A model generated the notes under the pieces. It ran no database searches and was not told the origin of the DNA. It worked only from the letters and a program-made list of their open reading frames with translations. Positions 1-6,459 of a DNA stretch of 8,825 bases are shown here, one piece after another. Each line of letters opens with the position of its first letter. Position 1 is the first letter of the stretch. Where the stretch lies: NCBI GenBank assembly GCA_026647295.1, contig JAPKHB010000149.1:1-8825 (forward strand). Direction: 5' to 3'. The position numbers and the translations under genes were made by a program. The stretch comes from Planctomycetota bacterium (GTDB taxonomy: Bacteria; Planctomycetota; PLA2; JAEUHO01).

Positions 1-687
1 GGTTCGCCCGAGGCGCCCTGGCGTTCCCGAGGGCGGGGCAGGCCGAGTCCCTGGAGGAGGCCGGGCAGCAGGGCCGCGTATTGGCGAAATGCTGCAATTC
101 GCGGCCATCGCCCAAAACTTGAACGGCCAGGTGTTGAGCGGCAGATCTGTCAATTGGCGCAGTTCGGGCACCTCGAGGTCGAGTTGCGCCCGGGCCCGCT
201 CCAGCGCCGCGGCAAGCGCCACGCCCACGACCCCGAGCAGGAAGGCGACGGCCAGCACGAAGGCCGAGGGCGGACCGAGCCGCGCCGCCAGGAGCATGGC
301 GAGCAGCAGGAAGGCCCCGACGGGCAGGAGCAGCAGCGCGGCGCGCACCAGCCCCAACGTGCGCGGCAACGGGCCGCGATCGACCGCGCCGCGGGCCAGC
401 GCCTCGGCGTAGCGGCGGGCGACGTCCGTCCACAGCAACAGGTCCGTGCCGCGCAGCGCGCCCGTCGCCTCCAGCGTCTCGGCCAGGCGGCGGTACTCCT
501 CCTCCGGCTCGGGCGCGAGCGGGCGCTCGCGGATCTTGCGCTCCACGGCCTCGCGCCAGGCCCGCGCGGCGCTCCGATCCAGCCGCACCCAGGGGAGGAA
601 GAGGCTCGAACCCAGCAGGAGGGCGCCCAGGGCGAGCGCCGGGGCGGCCAGCGAGCGCGGGCGAGGGGGAGCGGTCGTGGCGGCCAT
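1..687 (-). CDS. Membrane protein of unknown function, partial, interrupted by a 73-bp segment
   Basis: I do not recognise this family. The frame opens with ATG at 687 and leaves the window at position 1, so the C-terminus is missing. The first 178 residues read as a normal high-GC3 gene. There is one hydrophobic segment at about residues 13-33, a charged soluble stretch at about 36-110 (for example ERKIRERPLAPEPEEEYRR), and two adjacent hydrophobic segments at about 115-136 and 141-163. This suggests an inner-membrane protein with three or more passes. After residue 178 (ELRQ) the reading changes to lower-GC codons and then to a Pro/Arg-rich stretch typical of a wrong frame. Removing 73 bp between two TTGGCG copies gives ELRQ-YAALLPGLLQGLGLP, which looks native. 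As assembled, the gene is therefore probably frameshifted. The start has no clear Shine-Dalgarno and lies divergent to the UvrA-like gene, 117 bp away. Confidence 0.6.
   Translation of the reverse strand, partial: MAATTAPPRPRSLAAPALALGALLLGSSLFLPWVRLDRSAARAWREAVERKIRERPLAPEPEEEYRRLAETLEATGALRGTDLLLWTDVARRYAEALARGAVDRGPLPRTLGLVRAALLLLPVGAFLLLAMLLAARLGPPSAFVLAVAFLLGVVGVALAAALERARAQLDLEVPELRQLTDLPLNTWPFKFWAMAANCSISPIRGPAARPPPGTRPAPPSGTPGRLGRT
81..159. other. 73-bp lower-GC insertion bounded by TTGGCG direct repeats
   Basis: TTGGCG occurs at 81-86 and again at 154-159. The 73-bp unit (one repeat copy plus the DNA between) is about 55% GC by hand count, against roughly 75% or more on both sides. 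The length is not a multiple of three, so it breaks the minus-strand frame, and deleting it restores a plausible protein. I see no terminal inverted repeats and no recognisable element or gene. Small palindromes CAGATCTG (142-149) and CAATTG (151-156) lie near one end. It could be a tiny insertion with a 6-bp target duplication, filler DNA captured by microhomology, or an assembly artefact. Confidence 0.6.
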
Positions 688-804
688 CTCGGCCGCCCAG
701 TCTGCCCCGCCGGCCCCGCCGCCGCGGCATTTGGCTTCGCACGGGCCGCGGGCCCCGGCGCCGCCGGCCGGCCGCGGCGGGGGCGGGGCTACGATCTGCG
801 GGGC
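688..804. promoter_or_regulatory. Divergent intergenic region with a -10-like TACGAT before the UvrA-like gene
   Basis: This 117-bp gap separates two divergently transcribed genes. On the plus strand TACGAT (790-795) resembles a -10 box and stands out in this GC-rich background. Only 9 bases separate it from the ATG at 805, with no usable Shine-Dalgarno between, so transcription might begin at or almost at the start codon (leaderless). No good -35 box is visible 16-18 bp upstream. For the minus-strand gene I find only a weak -10 candidate. Confidence 0.3.
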
Positions 805-3189
805 ATGCCCGCGCCCCCACCCCCGCGCGCCATCCGCATCGAGGGCGCCCGCACGCACAACCTCAAGGACCTCACGCTCGCGCTCCCGCGCGACGCGCTC
901 ACGGTGGTGTGCGGGGTGAGCGGGTCGGGCAAGTCCTCGCTCGTGCTCGACACCCTGGGCGCGGAGTCGCGCCGCCGCTGGCTGGGCACGCTGGCGCGTC
1001 GGGGGGCCGAGGAGATCCCGCGCCCGGACGTGGACCGCATCGAGGGGTTGCCGCCGGCGGTCGTGGCGGGCTTCCGGGCGGCCGCGCCGGGCCGGCGCCA
1101 CACCCTGGGCACCCTCACCGAGACGACGCACGCGCTGCGGACGCTGTACGCCCGCGCGGGCGAGCCCCAGTGCCCGACCTGCCGCCGGCCGCTGGGCGTG
1201 CGCACGCGGGAGGGCATCCTCTCCGACCTCCTCGCCGCGCCGCCCGACACGCGGGTCGTGCTGCTCGCGCCGCGCGGCGCAGGCCCGGGCGCGTGGGAGG
1301 CGGCGCGCCGCGCGGGCTTCGTGCGCGCGCGCGTGGGCGCCGGGGCGATCGAGCGCCTCGAGGAACGCGAGGCGGCGACGGTGCCCCCGGACGCGGCGCT
1401 CGAGGTGGTGGTCGACCGGCTCGTCGTGCGCGCCGGCGCACGCGAGCGCTTCGCCTCCTCGGTGGACCAGGCGCTCGCGCTCGGGGAAGGGCGCGTGCGG
1501 GCGCTCCTGGAGGCGCCGGGGGCGGCGCCGTGCGAGCGGGCCTGGTCGGACCGGCCCTGGTGCGCCGCCTGCGGGCGGGCCTGGCCGCGGCTCGGCCCGG
1601 CGCAACTGTCGCCCACCAGCCCGCACGGGGCGTGCCCGCGCTGCGAGGGCCTGGGCGTCGAGCCGCCCCGGCGCCGCGCGACGCGCCGCGCCCCGGCGCC
1701 GGACGAGGATCCGCGGCCGTGCCGCGCGTGCGGCGGCGCGCGCCTGGCGCCCTACGGCGCGAGCGTCCGCCTGGAAGGCCACACGCTCCCCGAGGTCGAG
1801 GCGTGGCCGCTCGCCGAGGCCGCGCGCTGGCTGGAGGCGCTGCGGCCCGGCGGGCTGGCGGCGCCCGCGCGCGAGGAGGCGCTGGCGCGGCTGGCCTTCC
1901 TCCGGGAGGTCGGCATGGGCCACCTCGCGCTCGGGCGGGGCGCGGACACCCTCTCGGCCGGCGAACTCGCGCGCGCGCGGCTGGCGACCGCCTGCGCGGC
2001 GCGCATGAGCGGCCTGCTCTACCTCCTGGACGAACCCACGGCCGGGCTGGGCGCCCCGGAGCGCGCGCTCCTGGTCGAGCGCCTGCGGGCGCTGGTGGCC
2101 GAGGGCAACACCGTGGTCTGCGTCGAACACGACCTGGACCTCCTCGAGCGCGCCGACCACATCGTGGAACTCGGGCCCGGGCCGGGGGAACGCGGCGGCC
2201 GGATCGTGGCCGCCGGCACGCTCGCCGACCTGCGCGCCACGCCCGGCTCCCCCACCGCCGAGGCCCTCGCCCGTCCGCCGCCCGCGCCGCGCACGACGCC
2301 GCGTCCCGCCGCCGCGCACATCGCGGTGCGCGGCGCCCGGCGCCATGGGCTCGGGCCGCTGGACTTCGCGGTGCCCGTGCCGGGGCTGACCGTGGTGACC
2401 GGCCCGAGCGGGGCGGGCAAGACCGTGCTGCTGCGCGACCTGCTCGGCTACGGCGTGCGCCGCGCGCTCGAGGGCCGCCCCGTCCCGCGCGCGCGCGTGG
2501 GCGCGCTCACGGGCGCCGCCGCGGTGGAGCGCGTGGTGCTGGCGGAGGCCCGCGCCCCGCGCCACCCCCGGGCCACGGCGGCCGGCGTGCTGGGCGCGCT
2601 CGCGCCGCTGCGGGCGGTGTACGCGCAGACGCTGGAGGCCCGGGCGCGGGGCCTCGGCCCGGCGTGGTTCAGCCCGCACCGTCCGGGCGGGCGCTGCGAG
2701 GACTGCCAGGGGACGGGCGAGCGGACGGTGACGCTGCGCGACCTGCCCACCCACCGCATCCCCTGCGAGACCTGCCAGGGCACGCGCTTTCACCCCGAAG
2801 CGGCGCGGGTGCGCGTGAAGGGCCTGTCCATCGCCGACGTGCTCGCGCTCACGGTCGAGGAGGCGGCCGGCGTGTTCCGGGACCTGCCCCGGGTCGCGGC
2901 CCCGCTGCGCGCCGCGCGGGAGACGGGCCTGGGCCACCTGCGCCTGGGCGAGAGCCCCGCGCGGGTGAGCGGCGGGGAGGCGCTGCGGCTCACCCTGGCC
3001 GCCGCGTTGGCCAAGGGCCGCCGCACGCGCACGCTCTACCTGCTGGACGAACCCGCGGCGGGCCTGCACCCCCAGGACGCCGAGCACCTGGCGGCCCTGC
3101 TGGTGCGCCTGGGGGCCCGGCACGCCGTCGTGGCCGTCGCCCAGCACGCGCGTTTCGTCAATCGCGCCGACCACCGCATCGCCCTCTGA
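805..3189 (+). CDS. Compact UvrA-like DNA-damage ATPase (excinuclease ABC subunit A family)
   Basis: UvrA proteins are tandem ABC-ATPases that detect DNA lesions and load UvrB in nucleotide excision repair. This one has 794 residues, against about 940 usually. In order it shows Walker A GVSGSGKSS (37-45), the RRHTLGTLTE Q-loop region (97-106), a CPTC pair (123-126), a region resembling the UvrB-binding domain (about 131-250, with EVVVDRLVVR), zinc module 1 (Cys 253/256/277/280), CRACGGARL (306-314), signature 1 LSAGE (383-387), Walker B LYLLDEP (405-411) and VEHD (440-443). The second half has Walker A GPSGAGKT (533-540), zinc module 2 (Cys 631/634/654/657), VSGGE (721-725) and LYLLDEP (744-750). 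Only about 21 residues lie between CEGLG and CRACG, where E. coli UvrA has about 125, so the insertion domain is absent. The H-loop of the second half is AQH, not EH, and the tail ends soon after. It may be a divergent paralog rather than the housekeeping UvrA. The ATG at 805 fits the conserved N-terminus; the open frame upstream of it is antisense to the left gene. Confidence 0.9.
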   Translation: MPAPPPPRAIRIEGARTHNLKDLTLALPRDALTVVCGVSGSGKSSLVLDTLGAESRRRWLGTLARRGAEEIPRPDVDRIEGLPPAVVAGFRAAAPGRRHTLGTLTETTHALRTLYARAGEPQCPTCRRPLGVRTREGILSDLLAAPPDTRVVLLAPRGAGPGAWEAARRAGFVRARVGAGAIERLEEREAATVPPDAALEVVVDRLVVRAGARERFASSVDQALALGEGRVRALLEAPGAAPCERAWSDRPWCAACGRAWPRLGPAQLSPTSPHGACPRCEGLGVEPPRRRATRRAPAPDEDPRPCRACGGARLAPYGASVRLEGHTLPEVEAWPLAEAARWLEALRPGGLAAPAREEALARLAFLREVGMGHLALGRGADTLSAGELARARLATACAARMSGLLYLLDEPTAGLGAPERALLVERLRALVAEGNTVVCVEHDLDLLERADHIVELGPGPGERGGRIVAAGTLADLRATPGSPTAEALARPPPAPRTTPRPAAAHIAVRGARRHGLGPLDFAVPVPGLTVVTGPSGAGKTVLLRDLLGYGVRRALEGRPVPRARVGALTGAAAVERVVLAEARAPRHPRATAAGVLGALAPLRAVYAQTLEARARGLGPAWFSPHRPGGRCEDCQGTGERTVTLRDLPTHRIPCETCQGTRFHPEAARVRVKGLSIADVLALTVEEAAGVFRDLPRVAAPLRAARETGLGHLRLGESPARVSGGEALRLTLAAALAKGRRTRTLYLLDEPAAGLHPQDAEHLAALLVRLGARHAVVAVAQHARFVNRADHRIAL

Positions 3190-3205
3190 CCCGCTGCGGG
3201 GCGCC

Positions 3206-3255
3206 GCCCGACCGAACCGCCGCGCCTTGCGCCCGTTGGGGCCTTCGGGTCGGGC
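3206..3255 (+). terminator. Possible hairpin terminator after the UvrA-like gene
   Basis: GCCCGACCGAA (3206-3216) is complementary to TTCGGGTCGGGC (3244-3255) apart from one bulged G, giving an 11-bp stem. The roughly 27-nt loop lies 16 bases after the stop codon. A smaller alternative is the stable C(TTCG)G tetraloop at 3243-3248 with a 4-bp stem. There is no T-run, only TCCCTCT afterwards, so an intrinsic terminator is uncertain in this GC-rich genome. The rest of the 121-bp gap shows nothing else clear apart from the ribosome binding site of the next gene. Confidence 0.3.
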
Positions 3256-3298
3256 TCCCTCTGCGCCGCCTCCTCGCGGCCGGCGGCGCCCCCGGCCC

Positions 3299-3304
3299 GG
3301 GAGG
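3299..3304 (+). promoter_or_regulatory. Ribosome binding site GGGAGG deciding the start at 3311
   Basis: GGGAGG lies 6 bases before the ATG at 3311. The frame is open further upstream, to about 3227, but this site plus the signal peptide that begins at 3311 fixes the start here. Confidence 0.65.
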
Positions 3305-3310
3305 TGTGCC

Positions 3311-5071
3311 ATGCGTCGATCGAAGTCAGGGAGGCGCCGCGGCAGGGTGTTCCGGCTGCTGCTCCTTGGGTTCGTGCTGCTCGGGGCCCCGCAGGTCCAC
3401 GCAGGGGACGCCGAGCCCGCGCTGGGCACGCTGCAGGCCGAGGCGGCGGAGGCCGCCGGCTGCCCCGCCGAGGACCTGGCCGCGTTCCTGGCGGACGACC
3501 CGGCGGCCCGCTTGGCGGCCGCGGGCGGGTCCGCGCCCGTGAGCCTCACGCGCGTGCTCGTGGAACTTGGCGCGCGCCAGGAGGTCGACCCCGGCGACTT
3601 CCGCCTGCTCGCCACCGGCGCGGTGCTGCGCGAGGCGCTCCAGCCGAGCCTCGTGCGCGAGCAGCGCCGGCTCCCGCTGCTGCCCTACGCCTCGGTGCTG
3701 CACCCCCGCAACCTGCGCGGGTGGCAGAGCCATCACGGCGGCGCGCGCGCGCAGGCCCTGGCCACCTTCGGCGTGCCCGGCGCCTTCGAGGGGCGGGTCG
3801 AGATCGAGTTCGCGCGCACGGGCGACGGTTGGCGGGCCTTTGCGTTCCGGCTCCCGGCCTCCGGGCGGGTGGTCGCGGTGGTGGAGGGGCGCTGGCGGCT
3901 GCTCGATGCGGGGGAGGCCGTGCCCGATCCCGCCGGGGCCGCCGCCGACGACCCGCCCTTCGCGCGTGCCTTCCGCGGCCGCGGCGGCTCGCGCGCCCGG
4001 GAGCCGGGCCGCGTGCCGTTCGACGACGCGGCCGAGGATGGGCTGCGCTGGCTCGCGGCCCATCAGTCGCCCGACGGCCGCTTCGGAGCCCAGGACTTCG
4101 CCGAGTACTGCGACGGCGCGCCGGCCACCCCCGCGGAGCGCCCCGAGGGGCGCGGGGTGCGCACGCGGGACGTGGGCGTGACCGGGGCCGCCCTCGCCGC
4201 CTTCCTCGGCGCCGGCTACACCAACCGCGGCCGGCACCCCTTCGCCCGCTGCGTCTCGCGGGGCCTCACCTGGCTCAAGGGGGTGCAGGACCCCGAGGGC
4301 TGCTTCGGCCCGCGCTCCCACCCCGCCTTCCTGCACGATCACGCCTGGGCGGCCCTGGCCATGATCGAGGCCTACGGCATGACCGGGAGCCCCATCTTCA
4401 AGGGCTCGGCGCAGCGGGCGCTGGAGTTCGTGGCGCGCGCCCGGGACTCCGACGGGGGCTGGCGCGCCGTCGGCGGCGACGCCTCGGTGACGGCGGCGCT
4501 CCTGCTGCCGCTGGTGGCGGCGCAGCGGGTCATCGACGACCAGACCGCCCGCGGGCGGCCCGCGCCCCTGGAACTCGACCCCGCGCTCCTTGCGGCGCTG
4601 CGCGCGTGGGCGCGGGCCCGGTCGACGCCCGAAGCGCTCGCCACGCCCGGGGGGGAGGGCCCGCCGGCGATGCTCTCGCGGGCCGCCGAGGGGTCGGCGG
4701 CCCTGCTCGCGCGCGTGCTGCTGGGCGAGAACCCGCGGGAGGCGCCCGCGCTGGCCGAGGGGGCCGCCTTCCTGCGCACCCGGCTCCCGCGCCGGGACGC
4801 GGGCGAGGCCGGCGTCGACCTGAACGCGTGGTACTTCGGGACGCTCGCCGCCTTCCAGTCCGGTGGGGACCTGTTCAACGAGTGGCAGGGGGCGCTGCGC
4901 CACGCGGTGCTGGAGAGCCGGCGCCGGGAGGGCACGCCCTGCGGCTACCGGGGCTCCTGGGATCCGCTCGGCCCCGGCGCCGCCGAGGGCGGGCGCGTCT
5001 GGTCCACCGCCCTGATGACGCTGTGCTGCGAGGTCCACTACCGCTACGGACGGGTGTTCGGCGACCGCTAG
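3311..5071 (+). CDS. Secreted prenyltransferase/squalene-oxidase-repeat (alpha/alpha-toroid) protein
   Basis: A 586-residue protein with a Sec-type signal peptide: Arg/Lys-rich start, hydrophobic core at about 14-26, likely cleavage after VHA (29-31). Residues about 95-200 form an N-terminal region I cannot assign. From about 236 the toroid repeats begin with GLRWLAAHQSPDGRFG (244-259), DVGVTGAALAAFLGAGYTNR (287-306), GLTWLKGVQDPEGCFG (318-333), HDHAWAALAMIEAYGMTG (342-359), SDGGWR (380-385), GTLAAFQSGG (510-519), GSWDP (548-552), and GGRVWSTALMTL (560-571) ending in YRYGRVFGD. This pattern matches, from memory, a family common in planctomycetes whose function is unknown. I see no DxDD motif of squalene-hopene cyclases, so cyclase activity is not supported; a binding or structural role outside the cytoplasm is as likely. 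It converges with lpxB, with only 32 bases between the stops. The ATG at 3311 is supported by GGGAGG six bases upstream. Confidence 0.85.
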   Translation: MRRSKSGRRRGRVFRLLLLGFVLLGAPQVHAGDAEPALGTLQAEAAEAAGCPAEDLAAFLADDPAARLAAAGGSAPVSLTRVLVELGARQEVDPGDFRLLATGAVLREALQPSLVREQRRLPLLPYASVLHPRNLRGWQSHHGGARAQALATFGVPGAFEGRVEIEFARTGDGWRAFAFRLPASGRVVAVVEGRWRLLDAGEAVPDPAGAAADDPPFARAFRGRGGSRAREPGRVPFDDAAEDGLRWLAAHQSPDGRFGAQDFAEYCDGAPATPAERPEGRGVRTRDVGVTGAALAAFLGAGYTNRGRHPFARCVSRGLTWLKGVQDPEGCFGPRSHPAFLHDHAWAALAMIEAYGMTGSPIFKGSAQRALEFVARARDSDGGWRAVGGDASVTAALLLPLVAAQRVIDDQTARGRPAPLELDPALLAALRAWARARSTPEALATPGGEGPPAMLSRAAEGSAALLARVLLGENPREAPALAEGAAFLRTRLPRRDAGEAGVDLNAWYFGTLAAFQSGGDLFNEWQGALRHAVLESRRREGTPCGYRGSWDPLGPGAAEGGRVWSTALMTLCCEVHYRYGRVFGDR

Positions 5072-5080
5072 CCGAGCGAG

Positions 5081-5096
5081 CGGGCGCAGCCGCCCG
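5081..5096. terminator. Possible bidirectional terminator between convergent genes
   Basis: CGGGCG (5081-5086) and CGCCCG (5091-5096) form a perfect 6-bp stem with a 4-base CAGC loop in the 32-bp gap between the converging stop codons at 5071 and 5104. There is no T-run on either side, so termination is inferred from position and symmetry only. Such short GC hairpins arise easily by chance in this composition. Confidence 0.3.
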
Positions 5097-5103
5097 GCGG
5101 GCC

Positions 5104-6459
5104 CTACGGCCCCGCGCGGGCCAGCGCCTGGAGCACCGTGGCCGCGGTGCGCGCGGCCACGCCGCCGACCTCGAGCCGGCGGCGGACGCCGCCGAGCGTC
5201 TCGCGCGTGCGCCGCCACTCGGCCTCGGTCGCGACCTGCGCGAGGAGGTCGGCGGCCAGGCGCCGGGCCGCGGCGCGGCGCACGACCACCCGCTCGGGCA
5301 CCGCGCGCCGTCCGAGCACGAGGTTGGGCAGCGCGATGAAGGGCGCCGTGAGGACGAGCCACGCGAGGACCCGTTCGAGGGGATCCACCCGGTAGAACAC
5401 GACCATGGGCACCTGCGCGACGGCGAGTTCGGCGGTCGCGGTCCCGCTGGTGGCCAGCGCGCCGAGCAGCGCCGGGTCGGGCGGCGGGGGGCCGCCCGAG
5501 AGCGCGAGCGTTCGGGGCCGGCGCCGGGCGCGGGCGGCCGCGCCTTCGAACGCCGCGCGGTGGGCCTCGCGGGCCAGCACGACGCGGAACCGGGTGTCGG
5601 GCCGGCGGGCCTCGATCTCCGCCGCCGCCTCCACCAGCAGCGCCGCGTGCCGGCGCAACTCGCGCGGGCGCGAGCCCGGCCACAACTCCACCACGGCGCC
5701 CGCGGCGGGCAGGGGCCCGCCCGTGCGCGCGGGGCCGAGCGGGGCCTCGAAGAGCGGATGGCCCACGAAGCGCGCCGGAAGGCCCGCACCCCGCAGCAAC
5801 GCCGGCTCGAAGGGATAGGCTGTGAGCAGGAGGTCCAGCGCGCGGCGCCAGCGCCAGGCGCGCCACGGGGCGTGGGCCCACAACTGGGGCGCGACCAGGT
5901 GCACGGTGCGGATCCCGCGCCGGCGGGCGAGCCGGGCCAGCCGGACGTTCAGCCCCGGGAAGTCCACCGTCAGCAGGAGGTCGGGGGGGGCGGCGCGCCA
6001 ACGGGCGAGCGTGCGGGCGACCAGCCCCCACCAGAAGCCCAGCGAACGCGCGACGCCGAAGAGGCCGAAGGCGGCGCGGGCGGTCACGTCCTCGTCCAGC
6101 ACGACGCCGGCCGCGCGGCTTTGGGGGCCGGCCAGGCCGCGCACCTCCACGCCGGGCGCGCGTTCCTTGAGCGCCCGCACCACCGCGGCGAGCAGCCGGT
6201 CGCCGCTCTCCTCGCCCGCGACGACGTACACCCGCCCGCCGGCGGGCGCCGCGCCCGACTCCGGCGCGGGGTCGTGCGGCAGCGGGGGCGGCGCGCCGAG
6301 CGCCCGGCGCGCCCGCGCGCGCGCGAGCGGGGCGAGCACCAGGCTCAAGGGCATCCACACGAGGTAGGGCACGACGTTGAGCAGCGTGAGCCCGAGGATC
6401 CCCGCGACGGCGGCGTGGTCCGCGAGGCCCGGGCGCGGCCCGGCCCGCGGGTCACCCAT
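5104..6459 (-). CDS. lpxB: Lipid A disaccharide synthase LpxB with N-terminal membrane segment
   Basis: LpxB joins UDP-2,3-diacylglucosamine and lipid X into the lipid A disaccharide at the cytoplasmic face of the inner membrane. Visible family motifs are VAGEESGD (80-87), VDFPGLN (165-171), VAPQLWAH (189-196, for the usual YVSPxxWAW), TAYPFEP (213-219), FVGHPLFE (231-238), LWPGSRPREL (259-268), LATSGTATAEL (335-345) and PFIALPNLVLG (373-383). At 451 aa it exceeds the usual 380 or so, because about 75 residues precede the GT-B fold. These include a hydrophobic stretch (about 15-44) and a Pro/Ala linker, suggesting a membrane-anchored form. The ATG at 6459 overlaps the end of the upstream protease gene in ATGGGTGA, which points to translational coupling. 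Restarting at Met36 would cut through the hydrophobic segment, so I keep 6459. Lipid A enzymes indicate an outer membrane. Confidence 0.93.
   Translation of the reverse strand: MGDPRAGPRPGLADHAAVAGILGLTLLNVVPYLVWMPLSLVLAPLARARARRALGAPPPLPHDPAPESGAAPAGGRVYVVAGEESGDRLLAAVVRALKERAPGVEVRGLAGPQSRAAGVVLDEDVTARAAFGLFGVARSLGFWWGLVARTLARWRAAPPDLLLTVDFPGLNVRLARLARRRGIRTVHLVAPQLWAHAPWRAWRWRRALDLLLTAYPFEPALLRGAGLPARFVGHPLFEAPLGPARTGGPLPAAGAVVELWPGSRPRELRRHAALLVEAAAEIEARRPDTRFRVVLAREAHRAAFEGAAARARRRPRTLALSGGPPPPDPALLGALATSGTATAELAVAQVPMVVFYRVDPLERVLAWLVLTAPFIALPNLVLGRRAVPERVVVRRAAARRLAADLLAQVATEAEWRRTRETLGGVRRRLEVGGVAARTAATVLQALARAGP

Noticed and set aside
133..139. GTTGAGC, matching the integron core-site pattern GTTRRRY, inside the 73-bp segment
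   Set aside because: There is no partner RYYYAAC site at the proper distance and no folded attC-like symmetry, and a single 7-base match is expected by chance.
154..804. Long upstream extension of the UvrA-like frame, adding about 217 residues
   Set aside because: It is Gln/Arg/Gly-rich with no family similarity and lies antisense to a plausible membrane gene. The conserved UvrA N-terminus begins just after ATG 805.
909..3542. Second long plus-strand frame across the UvrA-like gene
   Set aside because: It is almost entirely Arg/Ala/Gly/Pro; it is the shifted frame of the real gene.
5983..5990. Run of eight G in lpxB as a possible phase-variation tract
   Set aside because: It encodes an in-frame Pro pair, the frame is intact, and such runs are common at this GC content.
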